From contig OY540818.1 in assembly GCA_961205875.1 (NCBI GenBank), forward strand, positions 12,932,761 to 12,996,760: a stretch of DNA of 64,000 nt, read 5' to 3'. The notes beneath the pieces are model-generated. The model did not search any database, was not told the DNA's origin, and saw nothing but the letters and a program-made list of their open reading frames with translations. Position 1 is the first letter of the stretch, and the number at the start of each line of letters is the position of its first letter. The DNA is from Sialis fuliginosa (lineage: Eukaryota; Arthropoda; Insecta; Megaloptera; Sialidae). This document shows, piece by piece, positions 1 to 11,319 of the stretch. A program made the translations under genes and the position numbers.

Positions 1-180
1 ACCTTAAAAACCCCATAACCCTATTGATGGAGTTATGGGGTTATAATTATGGGATTTTTGAGGTTATGAGGTTTAGGATTATGGGGTTTTAAGGTTATGG
101 GGTTGTGGTGTTGATGGGGGAGATGATTATGAGATTTTGTTTGGGTTTTTATTGAATTTTTGACTTTGTTTTTTTGAGGT
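1..180. repeat. degenerate TTATGGGG minisatellite
   Basis: G-rich strand with six or more copies of a GGTTATGGGGTT-like unit at uneven spacing, plus one inverted copy (AACCCCATAA at 9-18) that can pair with the first forward copy. It may continue off the left edge. Confidence 0.5.
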
Positions 181-729
181 TAGGAAAAAAATCTGACGTG
201 ATAGGGTTATTTGGTTTCAGCATGTTCGATTACATATACATAGTACAGTGGGTTAGATCCCCGCAAACAAAAGTTTTTTTTTGTAGAGCTGTGTTATTAT
301 ATATTTATACAATATACACATCTCTAACGTGAAGTTAAAAATAATAAACGCGTGTGTCAAAAGTTTAACACCGTGAATCAAAAACAAATTTGTTGAAATT
401 GTTGGCAAGTCCTCCCAAATGCAACCATGTTGTTATTTGTGAGGTCCGAGCCAAAGTTGTGACTACAGGTCAGTACTGCAATGTTTCTTAAAGCTGTTAA
501 TGTTGTTTTTAATAACAGTAAACAAGTACTACTGGCAATGGTGATGTTTTCTGTACATCCAGTGGTTTTTATCTCAATTAAATAGATCAGGGTTTGTTAA
601 CTCGATTCTTGTTATACGTTTTTAACAAAACATAAATTATTTTTCTTGGAAGTCAAACATTTTCATTTACTTGAGTATTTTATAAGTGAGATATGTTGGC
701 CACCTAAATAACATTTGAATGGTTTAAAA
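181..729. other. AT-rich intergenic DNA
   Basis: No gene, terminal repeat or other structure recognised. Confidence 0.5.
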
Positions 730-847
730 CAGGCCTGCACAACATATGGCCCGCGGACCGCCAGCACCCACATTTTCTTAATTAATAGCTTTCCCCCCTT
801 TCCTATTTTCTTTCGGCCCGCCTTACATTTTGAGTTCTGCAGGTCTG
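730..847. mobile_element. 118-bp hAT MITE with perfect 8-bp TSD
   Basis: Flanked by the perfect 8-bp duplication GTTTAAAA at 722-729 and 848-855. Ends are CAGGCCTGCA and TGCAGGTCTG (9 of 10 as inverted repeat), and the interior starts GGCCCGCGG, a common hAT signature. Non-autonomous. Confidence 0.85.
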
Positions 848-1977
848 GTTTAAAATATAGAATTGAAATTTATAGAAATACAATGTGATCACAAAGTCTA
901 TTATTGAATCACAAAAACACCCAACTGCACACCCCCAGTGGTGCGGGAGAGGGGAAAGCTAAGAAATCTTAAAACAACGCGGGGTCGCCGAGGTTTCTAC
1001 AATTTTATAATAACGGACATTAGTCTAATAACTATGTACTCTGTTTTAGCTTTTTAGAGTTTAATGAATCAATTTATTCAGTACGATCTGATACGTATAA
1101 TATCATTTCTTGATGAAAATGGAACAAACGAAAATTCAAACGTAATAAATGTATGTAGGTATGTTACGAGTTCTTAAAAACTATGTCTAGAGTCTAGACA
1201 AGTGAAATATTCCTGTGTTTTATGTAACTTTCTGATCTACATTTCCAAAAGTTCTATTAAACAAAACTATATATGAAACAATAAAGAAATAACTTTTCCT
1301 AGAAAATGTGTGGAGTAAAAAACAATGTAGAATAAGGTTAACATTTTTGTTTATTACCCTAAGCAATATCTTTAGGACTATTGAGAAATATACAAAATTT
1401 AAATTTAAATATAAACATTTACATAGAAGGATTAAAAATATACATTGTGGAAAATACTTATACGTATAATTTTCTTTATCTGTACCACTGACCGATAATA
1501 CAATAATATAAATGTTATGTATTATACTTTTATATAAAGAAATAAATAGCTACAATATCATCTGTATACATATTTTGTTTATTTTTCATTTTCTATTTTA
1601 TATCGATCAAGGGCGAATTTTCTAACAATCTTACTATTTAATATGTAGAGCTGAAGGTTTCTCTGGCGATAAATAAACTAATGTTTACTACAGAATGTAA
1701 TATTTATATTATCAATGCATGTGTAGATATTAAATTGCGTCAATCGCAACTTTATATAAATTAGATGATTTAGATGTATTTATTTATATCCACAATCAAT
1801 AACTTTGAAATAGAAAATGTATGAATTGATAACTTTCCATAATACGTAGTTTAATGTTTATACTTAAAAAACTAAATACAAGTAAAAATGTATCTGATTA
1901 TTGATGTTACTTTCTTATACCCATATATTATGAAATACATAAAGTATGAGTAAGTATTGTTAAGCTGATTTTTTCCT
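848..1977. other. AT-rich intergenic DNA
   Basis: No coding signal. A short GC-richer patch at about 920-1000 has no recognised identity. Confidence 0.5.
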
Positions 1978-2200
1978 AATTCCGGATTTTGATGGAGTTA
2001 TTCATCTTGACCTTTCTTGAATTCATTATGACTATTTTCGCCATGATGTGTCGGTCGGTCTGTCTGTAGATGCAGTAACTCAAATGCGACAAATTGTAGA
2101 AAGGTAATCGTTTAAAAAATGCATTCGATACAAGTTATAAAGAATATTATTATCTATATTTTATGTCCCATTAATTTTTTTCTATAACATTTATTAATAT
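1978..2200 (+). repeat. dispersed repeat R1, partial copy
   Basis: Contains CGGATTTTGATGGAG, CGCCATGATG with a GTCGGTCTGTCTG tract, ACTCAAATGCGACAAAT and TTTTATGTCCCATTAATTTT in that order, shared with copies at 18848, 26825 and 47800. The tail of the full unit (TACGTATAAGAAAGTCCC) is missing here. Probably a SINE-like or non-autonomous element of unknown class. Confidence 0.6.
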
Positions 2201-3404
2201 CTGCATATAAATTATTTCAATTGCGTAAGTGGGGGAAAAGAGGGTTAATGGGTGGTAATATTTTATAACTATATTTTTTTATTTACTTGATATGCACTTT
2301 GAAGCTTTAACAAATGCATAAATGTATGTATTGGTTTTTAAACTTTATGGCAAAAATGTATTTACCGTTTTTTTGCTTCCAAAAAAGTACATTTTTCAAA
2401 TTAAAACCAGTGTAAAGAAAGTTTTTTTAATACCCATTTTAAACATGAATTCTTTATGAGTGAGGGGAATTGGGTGATAAATTGTTTTTATTTTTTACAT
2501 ACAAAAGCAAGAATAAAAATTTAATACACCTATCATAATTAAAAAGTAAATTGGAGTACAAAAATAAGTGAGTACTAACTTTTCAATTTTTAAGATTATT
2601 TTGCCTGTAGGATTTCATTTCAAAAACATACCACCCATTTCCCCCCACTTACCGTAATTATTTTGTGTCTTTACTTTTTCATATATTTGATTTAAAATTT
2701 TTTATCGATATCAAATTCGTCATTGTATATTAAACCTAATAAAATAAAAATACGATCACACATTGCAAAAATACAGAACTGAATCTTGTAAATAGTGATG
2801 TGTCAGTGATCCCGGAGTAATTTTTCCACTGTAAAATAAACATTAAGAGCGTTTATTGGCACTGCTGATTCCGCCACTGTTCAAACGCATCCGGTACAGT
2901 CCATAAATAAAAAAATGTTTTAATATGTTTAATACTAATTGTCGTCATGTCTTTCAGCTCACGATAACAATTAAAAAACAGTACGTCATACGTTAAATTT
3001 AGTGTACGTTATGTAAATTTAGAACACATCCGTTTTTCATCTTCTCTCTTGATTAAAATCCATAAACTAAAAGTATTCAAAATATTATTTTATATACAAA
3101 AATCTTTTATCAAAACACAGATTTCTACATACATAAATCAGTTATGTAACTAGGAATTATAGGTCCCTTTAGGCCCTCTAAAAATTAAATCATTTAAGAA
3201 AATTTATTTATTTAGAGTTTTATTTTTTTTTAATTATATCACAACGGGGAAAAACGAGTGTTAATCTTTATATATATAATTTTAAAACGTTTATCTGTAT
3301 AACTGCTTATATTTTAAAGGTGGATTTCTAGTAAAATGCTCTTTTTGTTTCTCCTCCATCACTCACTGACTGATATTTCAAATTTTGACCTTAATAGGGT
3401 TAAA
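2201..3404. other. AT-rich intergenic DNA
   Basis: No gene seen. GGGGGAAAAGAGGG at about 2230 and CCATTTCCCCCCACTT at about 2635 might be the ends of a diverged inverted-repeat element (about 400 bp), but the match is short. Confidence 0.4.
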
Positions 3405-3605
3405 TAATTACCCTAATCCGGCAGGTTTGCACATTAAACTGCCGGATTACAGAGCGGAGAGCGTATACGCACATTTTTCGTCGCAATTTTGCTCTCGCTC
3501 TGCAGTCCGGTCCCCTACCATCCTATAGAAATCCAATAATCCGGCATTTCCGGTAATCCGGCATAAGGGGAAAAATATAAGTGCCGGATTACCGAGCGTC
3601 TACTG
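3405..3605. mobile_element. pogo/Tigger-like element fragment
   Basis: The right end reads GTGCCGGATTACCGAGCGTC followed by TACTG|TA, the classic pogo/Tigger terminus (CAGTAGAC... in reverse) with a TA target. AATCCGGCA motifs recur in both orientations. The left terminus is not recognisable. Confidence 0.6.
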
Positions 3606-4365
3606 TACTTACAATTATCTATTTTTAAAGCATTAGTTGAAAAAAATGTATCTAACAATAAAAATAAATTTTGTATCCGCAGGAAAAATAAATCGTAAAA
3701 ACTGTTAGCTTGGAATCTTACATTCGTTAATTATTTTTTTTCTCGATTATACTTGAAACAACGGAAACATTATTTAGACAAATCTCATTTTTATTACTTA
3801 CTACTTTTTTACATTTAACCGGATGTTATTGTACCTGTTAATGTAGAATAAAATTATAACATCTATTGCATTTATACACATAGATTTTTTTCATAATATT
3901 ATAAATCAGGGGTCGGTAAAATTTAAGTCGCATATGCTATATTAAGAAAAAGAAAAATTAAAAAAACGACCATATTTTTTTCTGAAAAAGGCATTCATAA
4001 TAATTAACCCACTTGTTACTGAAGCTATTTTTTATCTCCGATTATATTTTTTGATATGTGTAAATTTGTATATATAGTTTGCTAGGAAAAATAATTTAAA
4101 AAATATATGTTACCTGGAAAAGCTGGAAAATGAGGGGTGCTATAACGCCCGGTAGTAATAAGCTACTACGGTAATATAGAACGGTTTAAGTTATTTATAT
4201 TCACTTCAAGTTGACTAAAATACATAGAAAAAGTTGTATTTCTTTGAAAATTTTGATTTTTCGGATGGTATTTTGAAGAAAGAAATTAGTAAGACAGAAA
4301 AGTAATTAATAAAAAAATATTATGTTGGAGTATAGTATATTAAAACACATGTTTTTGGGCGCAGA
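3606..4365. other. AT-rich intergenic DNA with a hAT-like end
   Basis: CAGGGGTCGGTAAAAT at about 3907 looks like a hAT terminus; no matching partner with a TSD was found. Confidence 0.3.
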
Positions 4366-5473
4366 TAGGGGGTCGTCCGTAAAATACATACGCAAAAAGG
4401 GGGGGGGGGAATTAAAAATAAATTGTGGTAATCATATGTCCTCACAAAATTTTTTTGATAGTACTGTGTCGATTGTTATATAATAATACATGTTATAATA
4501 AACAAAACTAATAGTATATAGTACAGGGCACGCGAAAATACGAAAGTTAGCGGATCGGTCAACGACGACGCAAGCACATCATTAGTCTAAGTTTTATTTA
4601 AGCCCACTGTCATAAACGACGCCACCTTGGATTTGAACCATATTCACGTCAATCCCTCAACTGTGCATCCCAACACAGTCACACCCATTTTTGACATTTA
4701 ATTCAATTTTTTGCTTATGACTATATTTTATACAGATGATATTTTATACAGATGAAATATGATTCTTACTCATAGAAATAGATTTAATTCCAAAAATAAA
4801 ATTGTACACGATTAGAGGTCAAGTTCGTAATTTTTTATTTACTTCAAGTGCCAATTAATGTGTTTTCATGTTTTAATTGATGCAACGGTATGAAGTCTTT
4901 AATTAACTAATAGAATAATGTTCGATTATTGGTTTTTTGATGAATAATGATTTCTATTGATACGTTCATACATATATTAATAAATCTTATCTGTATTGCG
5001 AAATGAAAATCTTATGAAAAAAATCTAACCTGATAATCATAATGTTGATCATTATATAATAAATATTAAATGTATAATTGCGAATTATTTCAGTTATATG
5101 AAACTGACCTTCAAAATGTAATTCATAGAGCAAAATTGCAGAAAATGCGACAAATTATAGATAAAACATCGCAGTTAAATTTTGTTAATTTTATGTTTAT
5201 TGCTTCCTTGTGATATCTGAGATACGAGAAGCTTAATTATTTTTTACTTTTACTATTGAAAATTATTAAAAATAAAAAATAAAATAAAATAAATTTTATA
5301 GTTTAAAAAAATTGAAAAAATTGATGTAGGTATTTCAACCGTCGCATCACGTCACGTTTGTTTGGACCCCCCGTCTAAAGTGATGATATGTGACGAAGAG
5401 GGTCACATATCTTTACGCTAAGCAATTACACCCCTCCCCCATTTTTGCGTACGTATTTTATAGACGGTCCCTA
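4366..5473. mobile_element. 1.1-kb DNA transposon with about 37-bp TIRs
   Basis: Left end TAGGGGGTCGTCCGTAAAAT followed by ACATACGCAAAAAGGGGG. The right end is the inverse (CCCCCATTTTTGCGTACG, then ending ACGGTCCCTA). About 32 of 37 positions pair. Flanking TA may be the target. The interior is AT-rich with no transposase, and includes an inverted fragment of repeat R5 at about 5195-5235. Confidence 0.7.
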
Positions 5474-5794
5474 GTTCAAATTATATATATAAAATAGAAA
5501 CGCGATCTATCATTTAAGTTTTAGTTTTAAATTCTATCCGGGCGAGAAATTAAAAATAAGATGTTTTGATTTTAAAATAAATAAACCTGTTACAATAAGC
5601 TTTTTATCATAAAGAGCAATGAGATGCAGGAAATAGTAGATCGTGTCACATTTTGAAGTAAAAAGTAGATCGTATCACGTTGGTCGTTCCTGATTTAAGA
5701 CTTTGTTAAATATTTCATTTAACAAAATCTTAAATTAAATTATGTCTAAAAAATAAATTTTTACTTTGAATGAAAATATATCTGTAAGTAAAAA
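5474..5794. other. AT-rich intergenic DNA with hAT-like terminus
   Basis: AGTAGATCGTATCACG followed by TTGGTCGTTCCTG (about 5665-5692) resembles a hAT right end. The matching left end is not certain. Confidence 0.3.
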
Positions 5795-6276
5795 AAAACG
5801 ACAAAGTGCGTGTTGGGCACGCACTTGATAGGGTTCCGTAGCCATTCTCACTAACATTCTCTATTTGATAATACGTATCAAGAGCTATTTTATGTTGACC
5901 AAAGATATAATCTCTATAATAAATTAAAAGCTACATTCTGGAATTTTTTCAGATTTTTTTGCATAAATAGTTTACAAATTAGAGGGCAGAAATTCTCTGA
6001 TAACGATTTTTAAAGCAAATATCTCGTGACTGAAGGGTTAAATTTAAAAGTAACATAAGGCACACACAACGGGGTAAGTGAAAAAAAAATGTACACTTTT
6101 CAGTATATATATTTTTTTCAAAAATTAAATTTTTGTTTTAGGTCAATCTACGTACGTATATCAAATTTCATTTTAATAAATATAAAAATGATAAAATGGA
6201 AAGGCTGTGAAATGCAGCCAGACGGACGGATGGAAGGACTGACCAAAACCATAAGGGTTCCTAAAATAAATATATA
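5795..6276 (+). repeat. dispersed SINE/LINE-like repeat, GTGCGTGTTGGGCACGCAC family
   Basis: Head: AAGTGCGTGTTGGGCACGCA then CTTGATAGGGTTCCGTAGCC. Tail: GACGGACGGATGG..CCATAAGGGTTCCTAAAAT at about 6220-6270. The same head and tail pair bounds a compact copy at 52701-52912. Related heads lie at 37196 and, inverted, at 33112 and 46190. Similar core sequences are widespread in insect genomes. No intact ORF. Confidence 0.6.
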
Positions 6277-6476
6277 CTCCCTCTGTCCCATAATACTTGA
6301 TAGATTTCTCCTTTTTCTGTATATGTTTATTTAAAATTAATTTTTTGACAAAAAAGTTAGTATATTTTTATTTAAGAGTAGTTTATAAAGAAGTATGATC
6401 AATTAAAATATAAGAAAAAAATATCGAAGCCGCGGCCACGAAACGAAAACTATCAAGTATTATGGGACAGAGGTAG
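6277..6476. mobile_element. Stowaway-like MITE, 200 bp
   Basis: Flanked by TA on both sides (6275-6276, 6477-6478). The 27-bp terminal inverted repeats pair at 26 positions and start CTCCCTCTGTCCCATAATAC. Tc1/mariner-type TA duplication and size fit Stowaway MITEs. The insertion is immediately after the tail of the 5795 repeat. Confidence 0.85.
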
Positions 6477-6599
6477 TATTTTATTTTATTAATCTAATTA
6501 TTTTATTTAAATTCACGTTTGTATAATAAACATAATCGAAACTGATATTACTAACATAAAGGGTAAAATTATAAACAGTATTTGAATTTTGAAATATAA

Positions 6600-6830
6600 T
6601 ATATAAACATCGAAGTTCCGAGAGCGAGCCGATAGCCGAACGCGTTACGAAACCCGCGCGCGCGAATATTAATTTTATTGAACTCGCGAGTGCAGCCGGA
6701 AAGAAGCACCTGAGTGAGGTTTGTTGTTTTACTTGCCGTCTGGTGAAGGTCATGGACATACACAACGATTGCAGCAAAAACTGGTGCTGCACCGCCAGAC
6801 GGTGGTGACGTCACCGTCAGTGTATCCAAC
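6600..6830. promoter_or_regulatory. GC-rich island with perfect CRE palindrome
   Basis: GC- and CpG-rich block with a CG run near 6655. GGTGACGTCACC at 6804-6815 contains the cAMP-response element TGACGTCA. GCCGTCTGG (about 6736) and CCGCCAGACGG (about 6792) form an inverted pair containing CAGAC, the Smad-binding core. The open frames here look non-coding. It may be a distal regulatory element or an old repeat. Confidence 0.25.
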
Positions 6831-7676
6831 ACTTACATACATGCATCTATGCATATGTATGTACGTGCATACACACACACATAAGACTAATTTGCACACG
6901 ACTTATTTCTGGCAACAGCTTGATCAAACATAGACACATTAAATTATTATTTTGTCGGTGGAGGTGGGGATATGGAATTGGCGGGTACGGTTAGTGTGTC
7001 ATGAAAGGGGGGATGTTTTAATGTGTTATATACAAATGAATGTGTAAGGAAAATTCACGCCCATTTTATACCTATATTTTACTTATTAAAGTGAAAATAG
7101 AAGATAACTAACTGTGTATTATAATATTGTATAAGTACATTTTAAGATTAATATCAAATTAACCCAATCGTGCCCAGCGTTACATATATGTAACAGAGCG
7201 CTTTTGTTAAGATTTTGCGTTTTATGTAAAATTATTTGAATTCGAATGGGTTTGAAATCATATTTATTTTTGAGTATTGGACTGAATACATCAACAATGC
7301 AATTACCAACATTCTGGAGTTTTAGTATACATAGATAGGTATACGAGTACATTGATGACAGAAAAATCAGCAATATCGGTAACAAAAAAAAACCTCGGGA
7401 ACGATTGAGTTAATATAATAAGTAAAGTACTTGCTGGTAATAACGCCCTCTAAGCTTAAATTTGAAATAAAATGCATGTATTCAAGAAAATTTATTATCA
7501 ATCTGTCTCTCTGAGTCTTATAAATAAACTAAAACAAATAAATAACCAAAACAAATCATCATTTTAAAATTAACATAAATAGGCCTTATTATACTACGGT
7601 AACAAAATAAGGCCAAAATTAATCTAAGTATCAACATATATTTAGAAATTGAGATCAAATTAAACATTGTGAATAG
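6831..7676. other. intergenic DNA with ATGC/CA microsatellite
   Basis: A CATACATGCATCTATGCATATG-type and (CA)n tract covers about 6835-6885. The rest is AT-rich without coding signal. Confidence 0.5.
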
Positions 7677-7800
7677 TTTTCACAGCTATTAGGGCATTCG
7701 AAATCATCTGCATCTTCGGCTAATGACTGACACATTCTCCTATGATACCACTTGCTACATCGATTGCAGTTCCTCATATCAGTCAGTCTGTGTTCCGTAG
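7677..7800 (-). pseudogene. PHD-finger-like cysteine-rich fragment
   Basis: On the minus strand one frame reads MRNCNRCSKWYHRRMC followed by a linker and FECPNSCE, then a stop shortly after. The C-x2-C ... WYH-x3-C ... F-x-C-P-x2-C spacing is that of the C-terminal half of a PHD finger, a domain often carried by transposon-encoded proteins. Upstream on that strand the frame breaks at once with several stops, so about 40 residues remain. Either a transposon remnant or a decayed gene fragment; the assignment rests on one motif. Confidence 0.4.
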
Positions 7801-8007
7801 TAATGCCATTTCGTTTCCATTAATTCAATACGGACATTCTTTGTTGACTGAAGATTACTATAATTTTATAGAGAGGCCTTGTTACTCGCGGATCCAATAT
7901 TTTTTTGAGAAAATATTTTTATTAAGAACGATAAAAAGAAATAAAAACAATTTTTTTTAAGAAATATAATAAACCTAGATCGTTTTCACACACAAACTGT
8001 TTAATGT

Positions 8008-8324
8008 ATGTCCGGTATTATAAAGAAGCTAGCAAATTTGCTAGCTAGCAAGCACTTTCAACTGAGATATCAAACTTATATGACAGTTCTTTTGGAGTTT
8101 GTTGATGACAAGTTTCGCGCACGCGTTGTAGGTAAATACCAACAGTGGTGATGTTATGAAAATTATTTTGTACGGTCAAAGATGCCAACTGTGTTACAAT
8201 TAGTTGAAGTGTCACTGCTCTAAATTCCATAACTAATCCATAGATACTAGTACAGAATTAATACCCCATTTGAAAGTAATTGCTAGCTAGCAAATTTTGC
8301 TAGCTCCTTTATAATACCGGACAT
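8008..8324 (-). mobile_element. GCTAGC MITE, copy 1
   Basis: Ends ATGTCCGGTATTATAAA and TTTATAATACCGGACAT are perfect inverted repeats. Inside each is AGCAAATTTGCTAGCTAGCA-type palindromic sequence. Inverted relative to the copies at 40541 and 45884, with which it shares internal sequence (e.g. CGCGCACGCG, GACAAGTTT). Confidence 0.8.
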
Positions 8325-10714
8325 TCATTTATTAATATATCATTTGCAACAATTCTTTACTATTCAAACGAATTTTCTTCACTGTTCGAAACAAAAGTTA
8401 AATTTAGTGGCAGGGCATGGAGAACCGCAAAGTTATGTAATGAAATGAATTTGTCTACACTTAATGTATGTGTGTACAGTTTCATGTGTGCCTGCGGAGA
8501 TTTTAAACCTATTTTTTGACTCTTAGGCCTTATTACCTCCAAGTACCTTATACAAATTTATAAATCTGTAAAATGTAATTGTTTATAGGATAATTCATTT
8601 TAATAATTTGTAGAACTTGTGTCTATCTATCTGTCTGTCTACTTCTTTGTTGCGATATGAAATTTTTATTTGCGTGATTTTTTTCAGTAAAATATAAATA
8701 CGTAGAACCTAAAATAAATATTGCTGAATTAAAAAGAAAAAAAATCTTATTTTATATGCTTAATCTCTGAATGCAATTAGAAATATCACAGCCAAAGCTT
8801 TTGGCAAAATGTGGCAATCATAATTTTACGAAAAGAACAATATTTGTGTTTTCTGCGAACCGTTTGATGTGTTTTTTTTACTATTTAATATACTTAGAGT
8901 GCACCACACTAGATCAAATATTTTGACACATACCGAAAATTGAGCCACAATAAACATAAATTTCCTTAATGCAAAAACATGCCACTATATTATTATATAT
9001 GTCAATATGGCATGTTTTTTTATTGTAGATAACTGGTTTATATATAGAATATAATATAATAGAATGTATTGTAAAACTAATGTTACAATAAATAGTAAGT
9101 TATATGATATCTTAATATTATGTTCAATGTAATTAAACATTATTCTGAGAATAAACGCAATTCATCGTAACATAGGCGTGAATAGGATTTTTCTAGAGTA
9201 GAGAAACACATTAAATAAGTATGCGTCGTTTGGAAGCTAGTACAACCAATATTTGATATTCAAATCAATAAAAAAATACTAACACATTTGCTACCATTTT
9301 AATCTAAAATAGTTTTATCCTGTGTCATAAATATCACTAAAATGTTAAAGAAATACATCGGTATGTAGTACATATATTATGTTAGTTAGTCCTTACAAAT
9401 ATAACCAAGTCAACTTTTTGTTAGTTCCGTGAAATCAAATTAAAAATAATACATGCACTTATATGTACATATCTACATTCTACATACATAGACGAGTCAT
9501 AGAATGCTGATGAGAAATTAGCAACACTTAAAATGAATCTTATATGGATAACTTTATGACATATCTTAAATGGTTATTCAAAGACCAATAAGTAACACTA
9601 TTGCTTAATGGTAATGTATACATTCAATTATCTTTATATAATATTGTTCTACGTGGTTAAAAGATTTATAATTTTATAATTTATAACCTATTCATTTTTT
9701 TCATCATTTATGATTTAGCCAGGATTTTTTTTACATAATTAATTAGAAACATTCACACTGTTCACTCCCAGTTTTATGTATAAGAAAGTCCCATGGTATC
9801 TATGGCAGATATATTCACTGTTAAATCTCTGTAATATGTATAAGAAAGTCCCATGACACTCATAACTTTTATAACTTAACGGTATCCTAAACACAGGGAG
9901 TAAATTTTAAGTTTTTTTTTATACTTTATCATGAATCAGTGATACCAACTTTAGTACTATAGAATAATTTTTCAATGTTATTTAAATGGGAAAATGGGAC
10001 CCCCATTTACGACACTTATTAAAATTGAACTACAGGGTAATCCTTGGGCAAGGATTTATTTTTTGTCATAAACTATCATATTTCGTAATGAGAGCGAAGA
10101 AAAAAATATAACTTTTTTTGGCACACCCTAATATGTATGTATGTATTATCACAAAACAATAAAATATATATTGTTGCAAACTCTTTTGAAATATTACTAA
10201 GAACTACGTAAGAGTTTAAAAATTCTACACCCACTGATTTTGACATCTGTGTCTATTTCAAGTCGATGCATAACATCATTAGATTTAATAAACCATTCAC
10301 AAAAAAAATAAACAGCATTCTAAGACGATGGGCGCTCCTAAATATAAACTTAATTATTTAGTTTTGTCAAACTAAATTTGGTTTCGTATACAGGATGTGG
10401 ATAAAAATATATGATTGAATGTATCAACCAGTTTTGTTGCCAATGCAGCGTCGAGTTTAATGATCAATAGCTACAACGTATTCTGATTCTGAGTGCCTGG
10501 ATGTCGATGATAATGGTCACTTTATGATAAATATATAATAAATTTTAATTTTAGACATTTATGTGGATTTTAAAATGTACGTATGAATCTTGTTTATAGT
10601 AATGCAAAAAAACAAACGGTATTGGTGTTATATTTCATTAAGATCTATTGATCGTTGCATATTGAAATCTATAACTTTACGATCTTGCTACCACTAGGTA
10701 TATACATTCTACAT
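8325..10714. other. AT-rich intergenic DNA with an R1 tail copy
   Basis: At 9748-9875 there is a tail copy of R1 (CACACTGTTCACTCCCAG, then TATAAGAAAGTCCCATGG twice), matching the inverted block at 19055-19205. No gene in the rest. Confidence 0.5.
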
Positions 10715-11311
10715 CAGCGATTTCCAAACTGCGAGGTGTGGACTAGTACAAAATAAGGCGCGAAAAGTTTAACAGAAGTGTAATTTTCATAACATAACAT
10801 TTAGGTATTATTATAAATAAAAAATGTATATTTTTTTATATATTATCTGTCACGTTATTGTGTAGTTTTAGACTGACAACTATTGAAAAGGAAAAATTGA
10901 TAAAATTATCATGCAATACCTACTTCAAACAAAAATTTCAGGGTGAAACCCTAGTTCAGTTTTGGTTGAATAAAAGTGAAGAATATAATACTTCAAGCAA
11001 AGCAATGCAAGTACTGCTGCCATTCGTAACATTATATTTATTTTCTGCATTAGTTGCAATGAAATCCAAATATTTAGACCGATTAGTAGAGATACGAGTA
11101 GCACTCTCCTCAATGACATCTAGATTTAATAAAGTTTGTGCTAATAAACAAGCATATTCATCTATCAATTACGTGTTTTAAGTATTTTGTATTAATTTAT
11201 TTTATACCTTTTTAAAACGTGTCTTTATTATTTTATAAAACAAAGTGGGGAGGCTTCAAGATTAGATTTTTTTAAAGGGAGGCGTAGTAACATAAAGTTT
11301 GGAAACCACTG
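10715..11311 (+). mobile_element. 597-bp deleted hAT transposon
   Basis: Ends CAGCGATTTCCAAACT and AGTTTGGAAACCACTG are inverted repeats (14 of 16). Flanking 8-bp duplications are TTCTACAT (10707-10714) and ATCTACAT (11312-11319), 7 of 8 identical. CAGTGGTTTCCAAAC-type ends with 8-bp TSDs mark the hAT superfamily. The inside is the C-terminal part of a transposase; the rest has been deleted. Confidence 0.88.
10858..11181 (+). pseudogene. hAT transposase C-terminal fragment (ZBED5/FAM200-like)
   Basis: The frame reads EKEKLIKLSCNTYFKQKF, FWLNKSEEY, KAMQVLLPFVTLYLFSALVA, MKSKYLDRL, RVALSSMTSRFNKVCANKQA. This is the hallmark C-terminus of the hAT-related ZBED5/FAM200/SCAND3 group, with its dimerisation block LLPF-x-T-x-YL...FSAL followed by KYRNRL and RVALS. 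The expected CE-x-G before FSAL is missing, a 3-4-residue deletion in a key block. Only about 90 codons remain of a protein that is usually several hundred residues, with no catalytic DDE part. It stays open to the stop by chance or recent origin. Not functional. Confidence 0.82.
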
Positions 11312-11319
11312 ATCTACAT

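Noticed and set aside
1..120. telomere or CRISPR-like array at the left edge
   Set aside because: Units are irregular and not TTAGG; no spacer-repeat structure.
6481..6832. minus-strand frames of 87-103 codons
   Set aside because: No domain; they overlap a CpG-rich block and AT-rich flank and have no codon signature.
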